Shown in pieces: positions 12,101-21,677 of a stretch of DNA of 64,000 nucleotides; within the stretch, counting starts at the first letter, position 1, and each line of letters starts with the position of its first letter. Location of the stretch: assembly GCA_001599815.1 (NCBI GenBank), contig BCIA01000005.1, positions 3,294,472 to 3,358,471 of the forward strand, read 5' to 3'. The notes under the pieces were generated by a model. It ran no database searches. It worked only from the letters and a program-made list of their open reading frames with translations, and was not told the DNA's origin. The DNA is from Furcasterigmium furcatum. Its lineage: Eukaryota > Ascomycota > Sordariomycetes > Glomerellales > Plectosphaerellaceae. Both the position numbers and the translations under genes were made by a program.

Positions 12101-13437
12101 CGATGCGCCCGAAGTGCGTGCCCCGAACGTATCGGCTGAACGGCACACCGACGAAGCTCTTGTTCTCGCAGACACTGCGCTGTCTTGTAGTTGCTGTGAG
12201 AGCTGCCAGCGGCGGGACGACCCTCGCCTTTATCAATCCAGACACCACAGAAGACTTGGGCGTGGCATACCATCACGACAAGCGCGTTGGCTTTGTCAAA
12301 GGCCTGAGAGAAGATGCCGGTCGAGTGCAGGATATGGCCGAGTGGATATACGAGAAGGATGGCAAGCGATTTCTGTTCATTGTTGTGACTACACTGGACG
12401 GGTCGCTGGTCCTCATCAAGACAGAGCCGGCATCGGAAACGGATTCGCAGGGGAATGAAGTGACGCGAGTGCGATACTCTACTCGGAACAAGATCAACGC
12501 GAGTGAGCCGGTTCACTCCATCGTCGGAAACGGCGCCGACCTGTTCTACTGTGCGGGGAACACACTTCATTGGGCCGCCCACGACATGGTGGACAGGAGG
12601 TTCAAGACCAAGAAGACGTTCGAGCTGCCTTCATCTGCATCTTCACTGCGGATCAACGACGGCAAGGTCTACGCGTTGACGACCCAGCATTCTCTGTTGG
12701 TAATCGACCACCAGCCAGAAGCACCAGACCAGGGGATGGTGGTGGTACATAGCGACGTGGGCAGCAGGGTGGCAACACACTATATGGAAATGGGCAACCA
12801 CTCTAGCCATGAGTCGCCATGGCCTGTTTCCATCATTTGCGAGTTCGGACACGAAATGACGGGAGTGTGGATTCCTGTGAAGGAGCCCAGGAGAGAATTC
12901 CAGGTGGCATTTTGCGGCGAGCTACCTGCAGCGATCAGAAGAATTGGCAGGGGCCATGTCCGACCACGCTGGCGATCATCGGACAGGACCGCCAAGTTCG
13001 GCTACATTTCCAGCACGGTAGACGGAGCGGAGGTGATTGGCATCGCGTTGGATGGATCTCTACACCACTTCACGTTGCTCTCCACGGAGGCCTGGAAGGT
13101 GTTGCGAGCTCTCCAGAGCCTGTGCGTCTCGAGCCCCCTGGTGTGTCCTTTTGCTGCCGAGGGTGGACAGCCAGTGGACGACGAAGCGACCGAGGAGGGA
13201 AAGAACAACCCGGCAAGGAAGCATATCCGTGGCGATATTCTCCAGAGATGTCTTGACCGAAGATTGGTGCGAGAACTTCTGGAAGCTGACCCCGAGGGAC
13301 GAGATATTCTGTATCAGGCCCTGGATGAACTGGAGGGGGGTAAACGGACTGTTGGCTTCCGAGAACCAGAGTCGGCCGACGACTACACAAAATTGGTGTA
13401 CGACATCCTCGAGTACTACCTAGGGCCTGTACTGTAG
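9137..13437 (+). CDS. MMS1_N / CPSF_A family beta-propeller protein (DDB1/Rik1-like)
   Basis: Five exons, 9137-9370, 9538-10650, 10712-11217, 11269-11585 and 11654-13437 (3954 nt, 1317 residues). The introns are 167, 61, 51 and 68 nt. The third junction was chosen because only GTACGT at 11218 with the acceptor at 11268 keeps frame (TPFTT-TRYTYDSFSG). Length and pattern fit the superfamily containing DDB1, Rik1, Mms1, CPSF160 and SF3b130: N-terminal propeller strands such as DPFSRYLAVGDIENKVVVYEL, repeated hydrophobic strands throughout, and a helical C-terminal tail. Members are scaffolds for Cul4 ubiquitin ligases or for RNA-processing complexes. Which branch this protein belongs to cannot be settled by eye; fungal orthologues are often annotated only as thermotolerance or MMS1_N proteins. 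Exon joins are well supported; the function is inferred. Confidence 0.78.
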
Positions 13438-14342
13438 CGTGTGGATGGATGGATATCCGATGGCAGTGGAGGAGGGTGCACTCGTACTAGGTACTAGGTA
13501 CCTGGCCCTCAGTAGACCATGGCGAATAGACCTGACTGACAGTGTTGAAACTCTTAGAGTTTGGCTCAATCCATAGTGAATCGAGCATACTACTTGGTGC
13601 ACAGTGAGTCGCGCCGCCACAATGCAGCCTGAACGACATGAGAGGTGAGGTTGGCCGGCTATACCTCGGGATAGGACCGGGGGAAGCGTGACACCGAGCA
13701 CAACCTGGAATAAATTATTTTTTTCGGCGAGTCGCAAAATTGGTCCACTGAAAGAAAGCATCCAGCGCACCACCCCCGCCTGCCGACGCCACTGTCCACT
13801 AGGTTCTCACAGTGCTGGCCAGTTCACCACGCAGGCTCACCCCACGGACCGACTCCACCACCGCCTCACAGCAACCCAAAGCACAGAGAGTGAAGGCACC
13901 TAGCGTTGGTTGCCCCGCAGTCATCGTCAACCAGCGTTGGAAACTCGTTCTTCCTCTCTTCTCCCTTGTCCTCCTACGAGTGGTCAAAATACACCCAACC
14001 CGCTTTCTGTCGGCGACATCGGGTATTCTCTACGTTTCGGTGGCATTTGCTACAAGGCAAAAGTAATTCCAGGCTGCAGTCGTTTGGCCTCGCCGCATTT
14101 CCTATTCCACATTACGGGAGGCAAAATACCCCGCCACACACCCGTCGACTCGCCGCTGCTTTGTGACCAGAAGAGCACCCCGCGCACCGATCCTCGTTCT
14201 CGAGTCCGACCAGCGCGCACTTTTTCTCGGTACACTCGAATAGCTTCACTCCTCCGGACAGCTTTCTGCGCGGAGCCTCCACATCGTGGTACACCCAAAC
14301 CTCGTCTCCATACCCGACCACAACGAGCTTGAATATTTCACC
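13438..14342. other. Intergenic region upstream of eIF5B
   Basis: A 0.9 kb spacer with a TACTAGGTACTAGGTACC element at about 13485-13502 close to the stop of the preceding gene, and a CT-rich leader before the eIF5B start. No gene is supported. Confidence 0.6.
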
Positions 14343-17300
14343 ATGCCGCCCAAGAAGAAGGGAAACAAGAAGGGCGGAGATGACGACTGGGAGGCAGAGC
14401 TTGGCGAGACCGTCGCCCCTGTTGCCGCGGCACCTGAGGGAGCCGATGGCGAGGACCAGCCTGCCGAGGATGAGACCCCTGGTGGCCTGATGGCCACCCT
14501 GCGCAAGAACAGGGAGAAGAGGAAGAAGAAGGGCATCGAGGACGAGGTCGTCCAGGAGGAAGAGGCCCCCGCCGCTGCCGCGCCCGCGGAGGCCAACATG
14601 GAGGACGAGTGGGCTCTCCCGGAAAAGAAGGGTAAGGGCGGCAAGCAGGCCGGCAAGCAAGGTGCCAAGGCTGCCGAAGAGGACGGCGAGGGCGAGGGCG
14701 ACGGCCGCGTGCTCACCAAGGCTGAGAAGGAGAAGCTCAAGAAGGAGAAGGAGAAGCAGCGCAAGAAGGAGATGGTACGTCTTGGTCGAGTTGTCGATGT
14801 GAAGTGTCATGCAAACTGACCATGCCGGAATACAGGCCGCGAAGAAGAAGGCCGCCGGAGGCGCCGCCAAGGCCGAGGCCGCGAAGGCCCCCGAGAAGAA
14901 GGATACGCCAGCGGCCGCTGCTACCCCCGCCGCTCCGGCCGCTGACGCCGGAAAGAAGAAGAAGGTCCCCGCTCACATCGCCGCTCTTCAGAGGCAGCAG
15001 GAGGAGCTCCGCAAGAAGGCCGAGGAAGAGCAGCGTCTCAAGGAGGAAGAGAAGATCAAGCTCGAGGAGCTGCAGCGTCAAGAGGAAGAGGAGCTCAAGC
15101 GACGAGAAGAGGCCAAGGCCCTCAAGAAGCAGAAGGAGAAGGAGAAGATCGAACAGCTCAAGAAGGAGGGCAAGTATCTCAGCAAGGCCCAGAAGGAGGA
15201 GAAGGCCAGGAACGAGCGCAAGCTCCAGCAAATGATTGCTGCCGGCATCAAGGTCGGGCCCTCTGCGGAAGACGGCGAGGCCTCCGGCGACAAGAAGAAG
15301 GCCTCTGATGCGCGCAAGAAGGGCGGCCGCAAGGCCCAAGAGAAGATCGACGAGGAGAAGGAGCTTGCTGAAGCCGCAGAGCGCGCCAGGCAAAGGGCCG
15401 AGGAGCTGGCCAAGGAGGCCGAGGAGAAGGCCGCTCGGGAGAAGGCCGAGGCCGAGGCCGCCCGGGCGAAGAAGGTCGAGAGCGACATTGAGGATGACTG
15501 GGAGGCCGCGGCTGGTTCCGATAACGAGGTCAAGGACAGCTGGGATGCCGACAGCGACAACGAGAAGGCGGCCAACGGCAAGGACGACGACGAAGAGGAT
15601 GAGGAGGAGGAGTCCTCCGAGGAAGAGTCCGACGATGAGGAGGAGCGCACGCGGGTTGCCCAAGAGGCACAGCGCAAGAGGGAGGCTGCCGAGCGTCGTG
15701 AGAAGGCTCACCAGGCCGCACTCGCTGCCCGGTCCGAGGACAACCTGCGCTCGCCCATTTGCTGCATTCTCGGTCACGTCGATACCGGCAAGACCAAGCT
15801 GCTCGACAAGGTCCGTCAGACGAACGTGCAGGAAGGCGAAGCCGGCGGTATCACCCAGCAGATCGGTGCTACTTACTTCCCAGTGGAAGCGATCAAGCAG
15901 AAGACGGCGGTCGTCAACCCCGACGGCGCCTTCGACTTCAAGGTACCCGGTCTCCTCATCATCGATACGCCTGGTCACGAGTCCTTCTCCAACCTCCGAT
16001 CTCGTGGCTCGTCTCTTTGCAACATTGCCATTCTTGTCGTCGACATCATGCACGGTCTTGAGGCTCAGACGCTTGAGTCGATGAAGCTGCTGCGATCCAG
16101 GAAGACGCCTTTCGTCGTGGCCCTGAACAAGATCGATCGTCTCTATGGCTGGAAGAAGGTCGACAACAACGGCTTCCAGGAGAGTTTGGCACTGCAGCCC
16201 AAGGGTGTTCAGAACGAGTTCAAGAACAGGCTGGAGCAGACCAAGGTTCTCTTTGCCGAGCAGGGTTTCAACGCCGAGCTCTACTACGAGAACAAGTCCA
16301 TGTCGAAGAACGTCTCTCTCATCCCTACCTCCGCCCATACCGGCGAGGGTATTCCCGATCTGCTCAAGCTCATCGTGCAGCTGACGCAGGAGCGCATGGT
16401 CGGATCGCTCATGTACCTGTCCGAGGTGCAGGCCACCGTGCTGGAAGTCAAGGCTATCGAGGGATTCGGCATGACCATCGATGTCATCCTGACTAACGGT
16501 ATCCTGCGGGAAGGCGACAAGATCGTCTTGGCTGGTGTTGAGGGCGCGATTGTCACAAATGTCAGGGCACTACTGACGCCGCAACCGATGCGGGAACTGC
16601 GTCTCAAGTCGGCCTACGTGCACAACAAGGAGGTCAAGGCCGCTTTGGGTGTCAAGATCAGCGCTCCCGGTCTCGAGGGCGCCATTGCCGGTTCGCGTCT
16701 GCTCGTCGTCGGCCCCGATGACGACGAGGATGACCTGGCGGACGAGGTCGAGGGTGATCTGGCTTCTCTCTTCAGCAGAGTTGAGAAGACGGGCCGTGGC
16801 GTCAGCGTGCAGGCGTCGACCCTGGGTTCGCTCGAGGCTCTCCTGGATTTCCTCAAGGACTGCAAGATTCCCGTGGCGAACGTGGGTATCGGTCCTGTTT
16901 ACAAGCGCGATATCATGCAATGTGGTATCATGCTGGAGAAGGCGCCCGACTATGCCGTCATGCTCTGCTTCGATGTCAAGGTTGACAAGGAGGCGCAGGC
17001 GTACGCCGACGATGTCGGCGTCAAGATCTTCCAGGCCGACATCATCTACCACCTCTTCGATGCCTTCACCAAGCACATGGACGACCTGTTGGAGAAGAAG
17101 AAGGAGGAGAGCAAGATGCTCGCCGTCTTCCCCTGCGTGCTCAACACGGTTGCCGTATTCAACAAGACGGGCCCTATTGTCGTTGGTGTCGACGTTGTCG
17201 AGGGCCAGCTCAAGATCAACACGCCGATTGCCGCCGTCAAGAACAATTCAGTCACGGGCCTCAAGGAGATTATCAACATTGGCAGAGTGTAAGTTGTCCC

Positions 17301-17592
17301 CCGTTTGCATTCCTGCCTAGTTCATTTGTAGCTAACAACCTCCAGCACCTCCATCGAGCGCGACCACAAGCAGATCCCGGTGTGCAAGAAGGGCCAGCCT
17401 TCGGTCGCCGTCAAGATCGAGATGGGCGGGCACCAGCCGACATACGGCCGCCAGCTCGAGGAGGCGGACACGCTGTACAGTCTCATCTCGCGCAAGAGCA
17501 TCGACACGCTCAAGGAGTTCTACCGCAAGGACGTATCCAACGACGAGTGGCAGCTCATCATCAAGCTCAAGCCCTTGTTCGACATCCACTAA
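14343..17592 (+). CDS. eIF5B: Translation initiation factor eIF5B (IF2-type GTPase)
   Basis: Three exons, 14343-14774, 14836-17288 and 17346-17592 (3132 nt, 1043 residues), with introns of 61 and 57 nt. The N-terminal 450 residues are a Lys/Glu/Ala-rich charged region with long predicted helices, as in all eIF5B proteins. The G domain follows: G1 GHVDTGKT (457-464), G3 DTPGH (521-525), G4 NKID (575-578), then domains II-IV ending LKPLFDIH. The last exon starts at TSIERDHKQIP, joined to NIGRV. eIF5B is the ribosome-dependent GTPase that joins the 60S subunit to the 48S complex. The protein is complete. The start MPPKKKGNKKG is typical for the family. Confidence 0.97.
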
Positions 17593-18026
17593 GCGGCGGC
17601 CTCACTCGGCGCATGGGCAGAGGGAGGATGATGGCCGGGACGGACGCCAGCGTTAGCAGTAGTACCCTTTATGGGGGAAGGAAAGAACCACCAAGATGCT
17701 TTGACTTGGGCAAAAGAGGGTGTCGGGCTCCTTGCTCCTTGGGTACTTGGTAGCATAACCGGGGTTTCTAAAAAAAAGACTGTACGACGTAGAGCAGGGG
17801 ATGACGAGGGATGAGAATAAAATCAGCATATTTCTTTCTTCACCTCGAGGACCCAACTTATACAAAGATGCCTACCTGGTACCTACGTACCTTGGTAGTC
17901 TAAGAACGGCCGGGGCACCTGTCCCCCTTCTCCCTACCAGATACAAAAAGGAATAATTGGGCCTTTGGAGACGAAAATAGCAAAAAATTGAGAAAGATGC
18001 ACCTAGTTCAAAATGGCAAAAGGATA
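17593..18026. other. Spacer between eIF5B and tRNA-Glu
   Basis: A 0.43 kb region that includes the presumed 3' UTR of eIF5B and a TACCTGGTACCTACGTACC block near 17873-17891. Short A-runs at 18010-18020 read as T-runs on the minus strand and could serve as Pol III termination for the tRNA gene. Confidence 0.5.
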
Positions 18027-18114
18027 TTCCGGAACGGGGAATTGAACCCCGAGCCTGTCGGCGCCGTCAATGAACAATGAGAGCGACAAATGTTGACCAT
18101 TACACCATTCCGGA
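18027..18114 (-). tRNA. tRNA-Glu (anticodon CTC) with a 16-nt intron
   Basis: Read on the minus strand, the 7-bp acceptor stem pairs TCCGGAA with TTCCGGA, followed by discriminator A at 18027. The T arm is CGGGG-TTCAATT-CCCCG and contains the B-box GGTTCAATTCC. The anticodon stem pairs TGTCG with CGACA. The loop reads CT-CTC-A, giving anticodon CTC (18081-18079) for the codon GAG. A 16-nt intron (18077-18062) sits one base 3' of the anticodon, the canonical nuclear tRNA intron position. Removing it gives a 72-nt mature body. The CCA end is not encoded, as expected for a eukaryote. Confidence 0.95.
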
Positions 18115-19338
18115 TTTTGATTGGTTATTGTTGCCACTCAGTGGACTCATGTTGCTTCCACGTCCCCCACGAACTTGATGGACCCGAAGATGTGTGCTCC
18201 TTGGGCGCAAGGGAATGAAGAGAACAGACCCTGATGGGCCTTGTGTTACTGTCTCTGCACTGAAACCTTCATCATGCCCTCAGTTGCTGTATGGATGGTC
18301 TTTTGATGAAGACTGCAGACGTGTCTGTGATATTGCAAGTTCATAACGACAGAACCAAGACAATCTCTTCTTCAGTTCTTCCGCTAGGGTAGGCTCAACG
18401 GCCGTCATCAAGATCATTCAATCAAACCAGTCATCATTCATAGGTAGGTGCATAACATTCACTCTGTTCATACCCACACCAAACGATGTGCGCTAACTGC
18501 GCCTGTAACCCTGCGCCGCCATTCGCCAAAACTGCCGTTTTGACATGCGCCATTCAGCTTTCTTCGCCTCGCCCAACCCGGCGGCCCGGAAGTCTATCAT
18601 GACTTCATACAGACACATTGTGACGACCTGTCTGGCGTTTTCAATAACAGCACATGTCATTTCTCAAAGCATATATTCAGGGTTGGGGCTCCATAGCTAT
18701 GGACGGTGGGAGCCTCCTGCAACCCCCGGAAGAACTGCTACTGCTGCTGTGGCTCCTGGGTTTGCTGTGTAGCGCGCGCGGTGATTCAGGTACCTAGGCT
18801 ACTGCGATGGCACGGGGCTTCTGTCTGGCGAGGCTCCTGGCTGGTTAGTGAGGTGTTGGTTGAACATGAGGTGAGGTGGGGGGATGTTGTCCTTAAGTGG
18901 GCCTAGTTACTATTTACCGCGCTTTAATTGGCTGAATTGACCAGGCCTGTGCCTCAGTTTCCAGCCCATTTATGAGCTTGATATGAAAACGTCCCTCTGC
19001 GTCCACTTCTGACACAGCTACCTAACTAGCTAATACGCGAGAGGTCTCCTAGTCGGAGACGGGAGCGGACTCCTAACTATGTAGAATGTATGCATGCGGG
19101 CTTATGGCTCGTGTCGATGCCCCTGTCTGGGGAGAAGAGGGTCTCCTGCTTTGTCCCATTGTCTCGATAATACCGCTACGATGGCCGGTCAGCCGAACGA
19201 CTCATACGTTCATATTCCTCTTGCGCCATTTCCTATATACCTTTTCGGGTTGCTGCCTCCCTCGAGTGCTGTGTTTTCGTGTTCTTCCTGATCGTCTCTC
19301 TCTCGTCTCCCGCCGGCGTGGAGGCATCGAGAGTCAGA
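18115..19338. other. Intergenic region upstream of the glycosyltransferase
   Basis: A 1.2 kb spacer with TAGGTAGGTGC (about 18441) and GGTACCTAGG (about 18789) elements. Open frames at 18545-18772 and 19086-19643 lack domain or codon evidence; the second overlaps the true gene in another frame. Confidence 0.55.
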
Positions 19339-20559
19339 ATGAAGTTCCTCTTCAGGAAACAGTGGCAGTACTCGAAGCTCCTCAACAGCGGGCCTCCTTC
19401 TCCTTTGCTCAGCTCATCCTTCAGCCTGCCGTCTGCACCACCGCGATTCCCCCTGAGAGTAATATTCCCAGTCACGGCGCTGTTGTTTGTCGTCGTCCTG
19501 CTGCTGTCGTCGAACGATGCATCCTCTGGCATCCCGACCAGGGTGGGCACCGCCGGCGGCGCCCCAGTGACGAGGGAAGCGATACCGAACCAGGTGCACT
19601 TTGTGTACATCCTTCCGAACGCCAATGCCAACTTCGCCTTTGAATTCAGCCACTTCCTCTGCATCTACGCGACGTGGTTCTACTGGCGCCCCGAGCAGAT
19701 GTTCCTGCACACGAACGCCCTGGCCAACTCCTCGGCAGTAGCGAGGGCACGAGACGGCGAGGTTGGCAAGTGGAACAAGTTCATCCTCAACCGGTTCGAC
19801 TTGAAGATAAACACGGTAGAGGTGCCTACGCGGGCGCGCAACGGCAAGGAGATCCAGGGCATGGAGCACAAGTCCGACTTTGTGCGCGTCGAGGCCGTCC
19901 ACGAGCTCGGCGGGGTGTACATCGACTGGGACGTTCACCCGCTCCGCGATGTTCGGGTCCTGAGAGAGAGCGGGTTCAAGGCCGTGGCCGGACGGCAGCT
20001 GGGGGGTCAGATCAACAGCGGGATGTTCATGTCGGAGCGGGGCGGGAGGATGATCGGGCTCTGGATGGAGGGGATGCACGAGGCATACACGGGCGGGTGG
20101 ACGACGCACAGTAACGAGGTGATCACCAAGTACGGGGAGAGGCTTGTGGGGGAGCCCGGTGAGATGCTGATCATGGAGCAGGAGGCGTTCTCGCCGGGGA
20201 GCTGGAACAACGACGACACCGACGCGCTGTTCGCGGTGCACGCGGACGAGCCGTCAAACCTGGCCAACGTGACCACGCGGGACGAGGCCGTGGCGCTTCC
20301 GTGGCACGAGGAGGGATTTGCGGACCGATGGCAGCATCCGGAGCTGTATCCGTCGTGGGCGCGGGACTGGTCGAGGAGCTATGTGTTGCACGCCTTCTCA
20401 CCGGGGCGGTGGGGGCACCGGGTGGAGGGCTTCGATCACATCACGCCGCGGTATGTGCTGGAGAGAAGGAGCAACTTTGCCAGGGCCGTGTATCCGGTGG
20501 CGCGGCAGATGCACGAAGAGGGCCTCATTGGGGTTGAGGATACGCATCTCGGGTGGTGA
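19339..20559 (+). CDS. Type II membrane DXD glycosyltransferase (Gly_transf_sug family)
   Basis: Single exon, 406 residues from the ATG at 19339. An upstream in-frame ATG at 19279 is possible, but it would add a short segment before the cytosolic tail that looks like leader sequence. A basic N-terminus (MKFLFRKQWQ) is followed by one membrane segment at about 38-57, giving Golgi type II topology. The catalytic region has the family signature HKSDFVRVEAVHELGGVYIDWDV, with DWD at 196-198 as the metal/nucleotide-sugar binding DXD motif. Fungal relatives include Och1-type and capsule/inositol-phosphoceramide mannosyltransferases. The donor and acceptor sugars cannot be told from sequence. Confidence 0.85.
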   Translation: MKFLFRKQWQYSKLLNSGPPSPLLSSSFSLPSAPPRFPLRVIFPVTALLFVVVLLLSSNDASSGIPTRVGTAGGAPVTREAIPNQVHFVYILPNANANFAFEFSHFLCIYATWFYWRPEQMFLHTNALANSSAVARARDGEVGKWNKFILNRFDLKINTVEVPTRARNGKEIQGMEHKSDFVRVEAVHELGGVYIDWDVHPLRDVRVLRESGFKAVAGRQLGGQINSGMFMSERGGRMIGLWMEGMHEAYTGGWTTHSNEVITKYGERLVGEPGEMLIMEQEAFSPGSWNNDDTDALFAVHADEPSNLANVTTRDEAVALPWHEEGFADRWQHPELYPSWARDWSRSYVLHAFSPGRWGHRVEGFDHITPRYVLERRSNFARAVYPVARQMHEEGLIGVEDTHLGW

Positions 20560-21677
20560 GCGGGTAGGCCTCTGGGGTTTCTGGTGTTAGTGATGGTGAC
20601 GGCGAAGCGGCGTTGGAGATACCGGGTTTCTATCGTTTTACTGAGACAACAATGAGATGAGACTCATATGGAGTCATGACCGGAGTCATCGGGGCGGCCG
20701 GGATATCCATTGCGTCGTTCACGTGGTTGGTGATGAAAGGGCTAGATGTCTTGGCCAACTGTCGGCAGGCGATGTTGATGATGGGAATGAGGTAAATGAG
20801 GGGCGATGGTGGGGTAAAAGTTGACAATGGCACCGCAAACTGACAGGAGACTCGACTCGACCAAGAAACCCTTCAAGTGGCCTCGCAGGGTGATTGGGGT
20901 GGGAGATTGGATTGACGTAAAGGAAGACTAATGGAAAGGGCATCCATGGATGGTGCATCGGGAAGGATGGCTTCATTTCCAGTCATTCATTGACTGGATT
21001 GGACGCAGGGAAGGAGTGACGTTCCAAGGTTGACAGCTCATGGCATCTTGGGAATCGAGAGCCGTCGAGAAAGTTCTTTCCCCTTCGACCCCAGGGCGGC
21101 GTGTTGGCGGGGCACTGAGGCGGTACCTGGGCGAGACCTGAGATGTGTCCTTGGCAGCCTTGCCCGCCAGTGGGATTCAGGGGACGATAGCGGACTTTTG
21201 CGAGCCTCACGGGAGGTAGCCCACAGGTACCTCGAGGCCCCCTCTAAACAAAGGGCCATTTGCTACCCCTCCGCAAGCGCATTGCAGCCTTTTTTTTCTG
21301 CACCTGCCGCCGATGCTATTTGTTGATCAAGCCCAACTAAGCCCGACCAGACATCTGCTAAACAATTTTCTTCTCTCCCGCCTCCCTCTACTTATCTTAT
21401 CCGAACGCTTCACATCTGCGATTTCTCCTGCAGAACAGGGTTACCTGACGTCCCGGCCCTTGCTGTTTACTTACGAAGCAACCGAGTCCCGCTATCTGAC
21501 CGCCCCCCCGCACATCTCTCTGGACCAGATCCAGACCGCCCATCTGCTTCTGGCGTCTTCACTCTTCCACCAAACACGACACACCCAAACAAATCCCTTG
21601 CCTCTAGCATTCCCGCAAGGCGCAAAATCGATCATCCTTTCCATCAGCCATAGCCGAGTCCACCAAGAACCGCAATC
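20560..21677. other. Hsp88 upstream region
   Basis: A 1.1 kb promoter spacer. It has a perfect 12-bp palindrome CATCCATGGATG at 20941-20952 and an 8-bp-stem hairpin at 20978-20998. A two-unit heat-shock-element-like GAAagTTC lies at 21069-21076, and CCCCT stress-element-like motifs lie near 21237 and 21264. None of these sites is proven. Confidence 0.45.
20978..20998. repeat. Perfect short hairpin (8-bp stem, 5-nt loop)
   Basis: TCCAGTCA at 20978-20985 and its exact complement TGACTGGA at 20991-20998 flank a TTCAT loop, about 0.7 kb upstream of Hsp88. The role is unknown. It may be a regulatory palindrome or chance. Confidence 0.55.

Noticed and set aside
14737..16338. 533-residue Leu-rich open frame on the minus strand
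   Set aside because: It is antisense to eIF5B. The Leu runs are the complement of Lys/Glu codons, not a real membrane protein.
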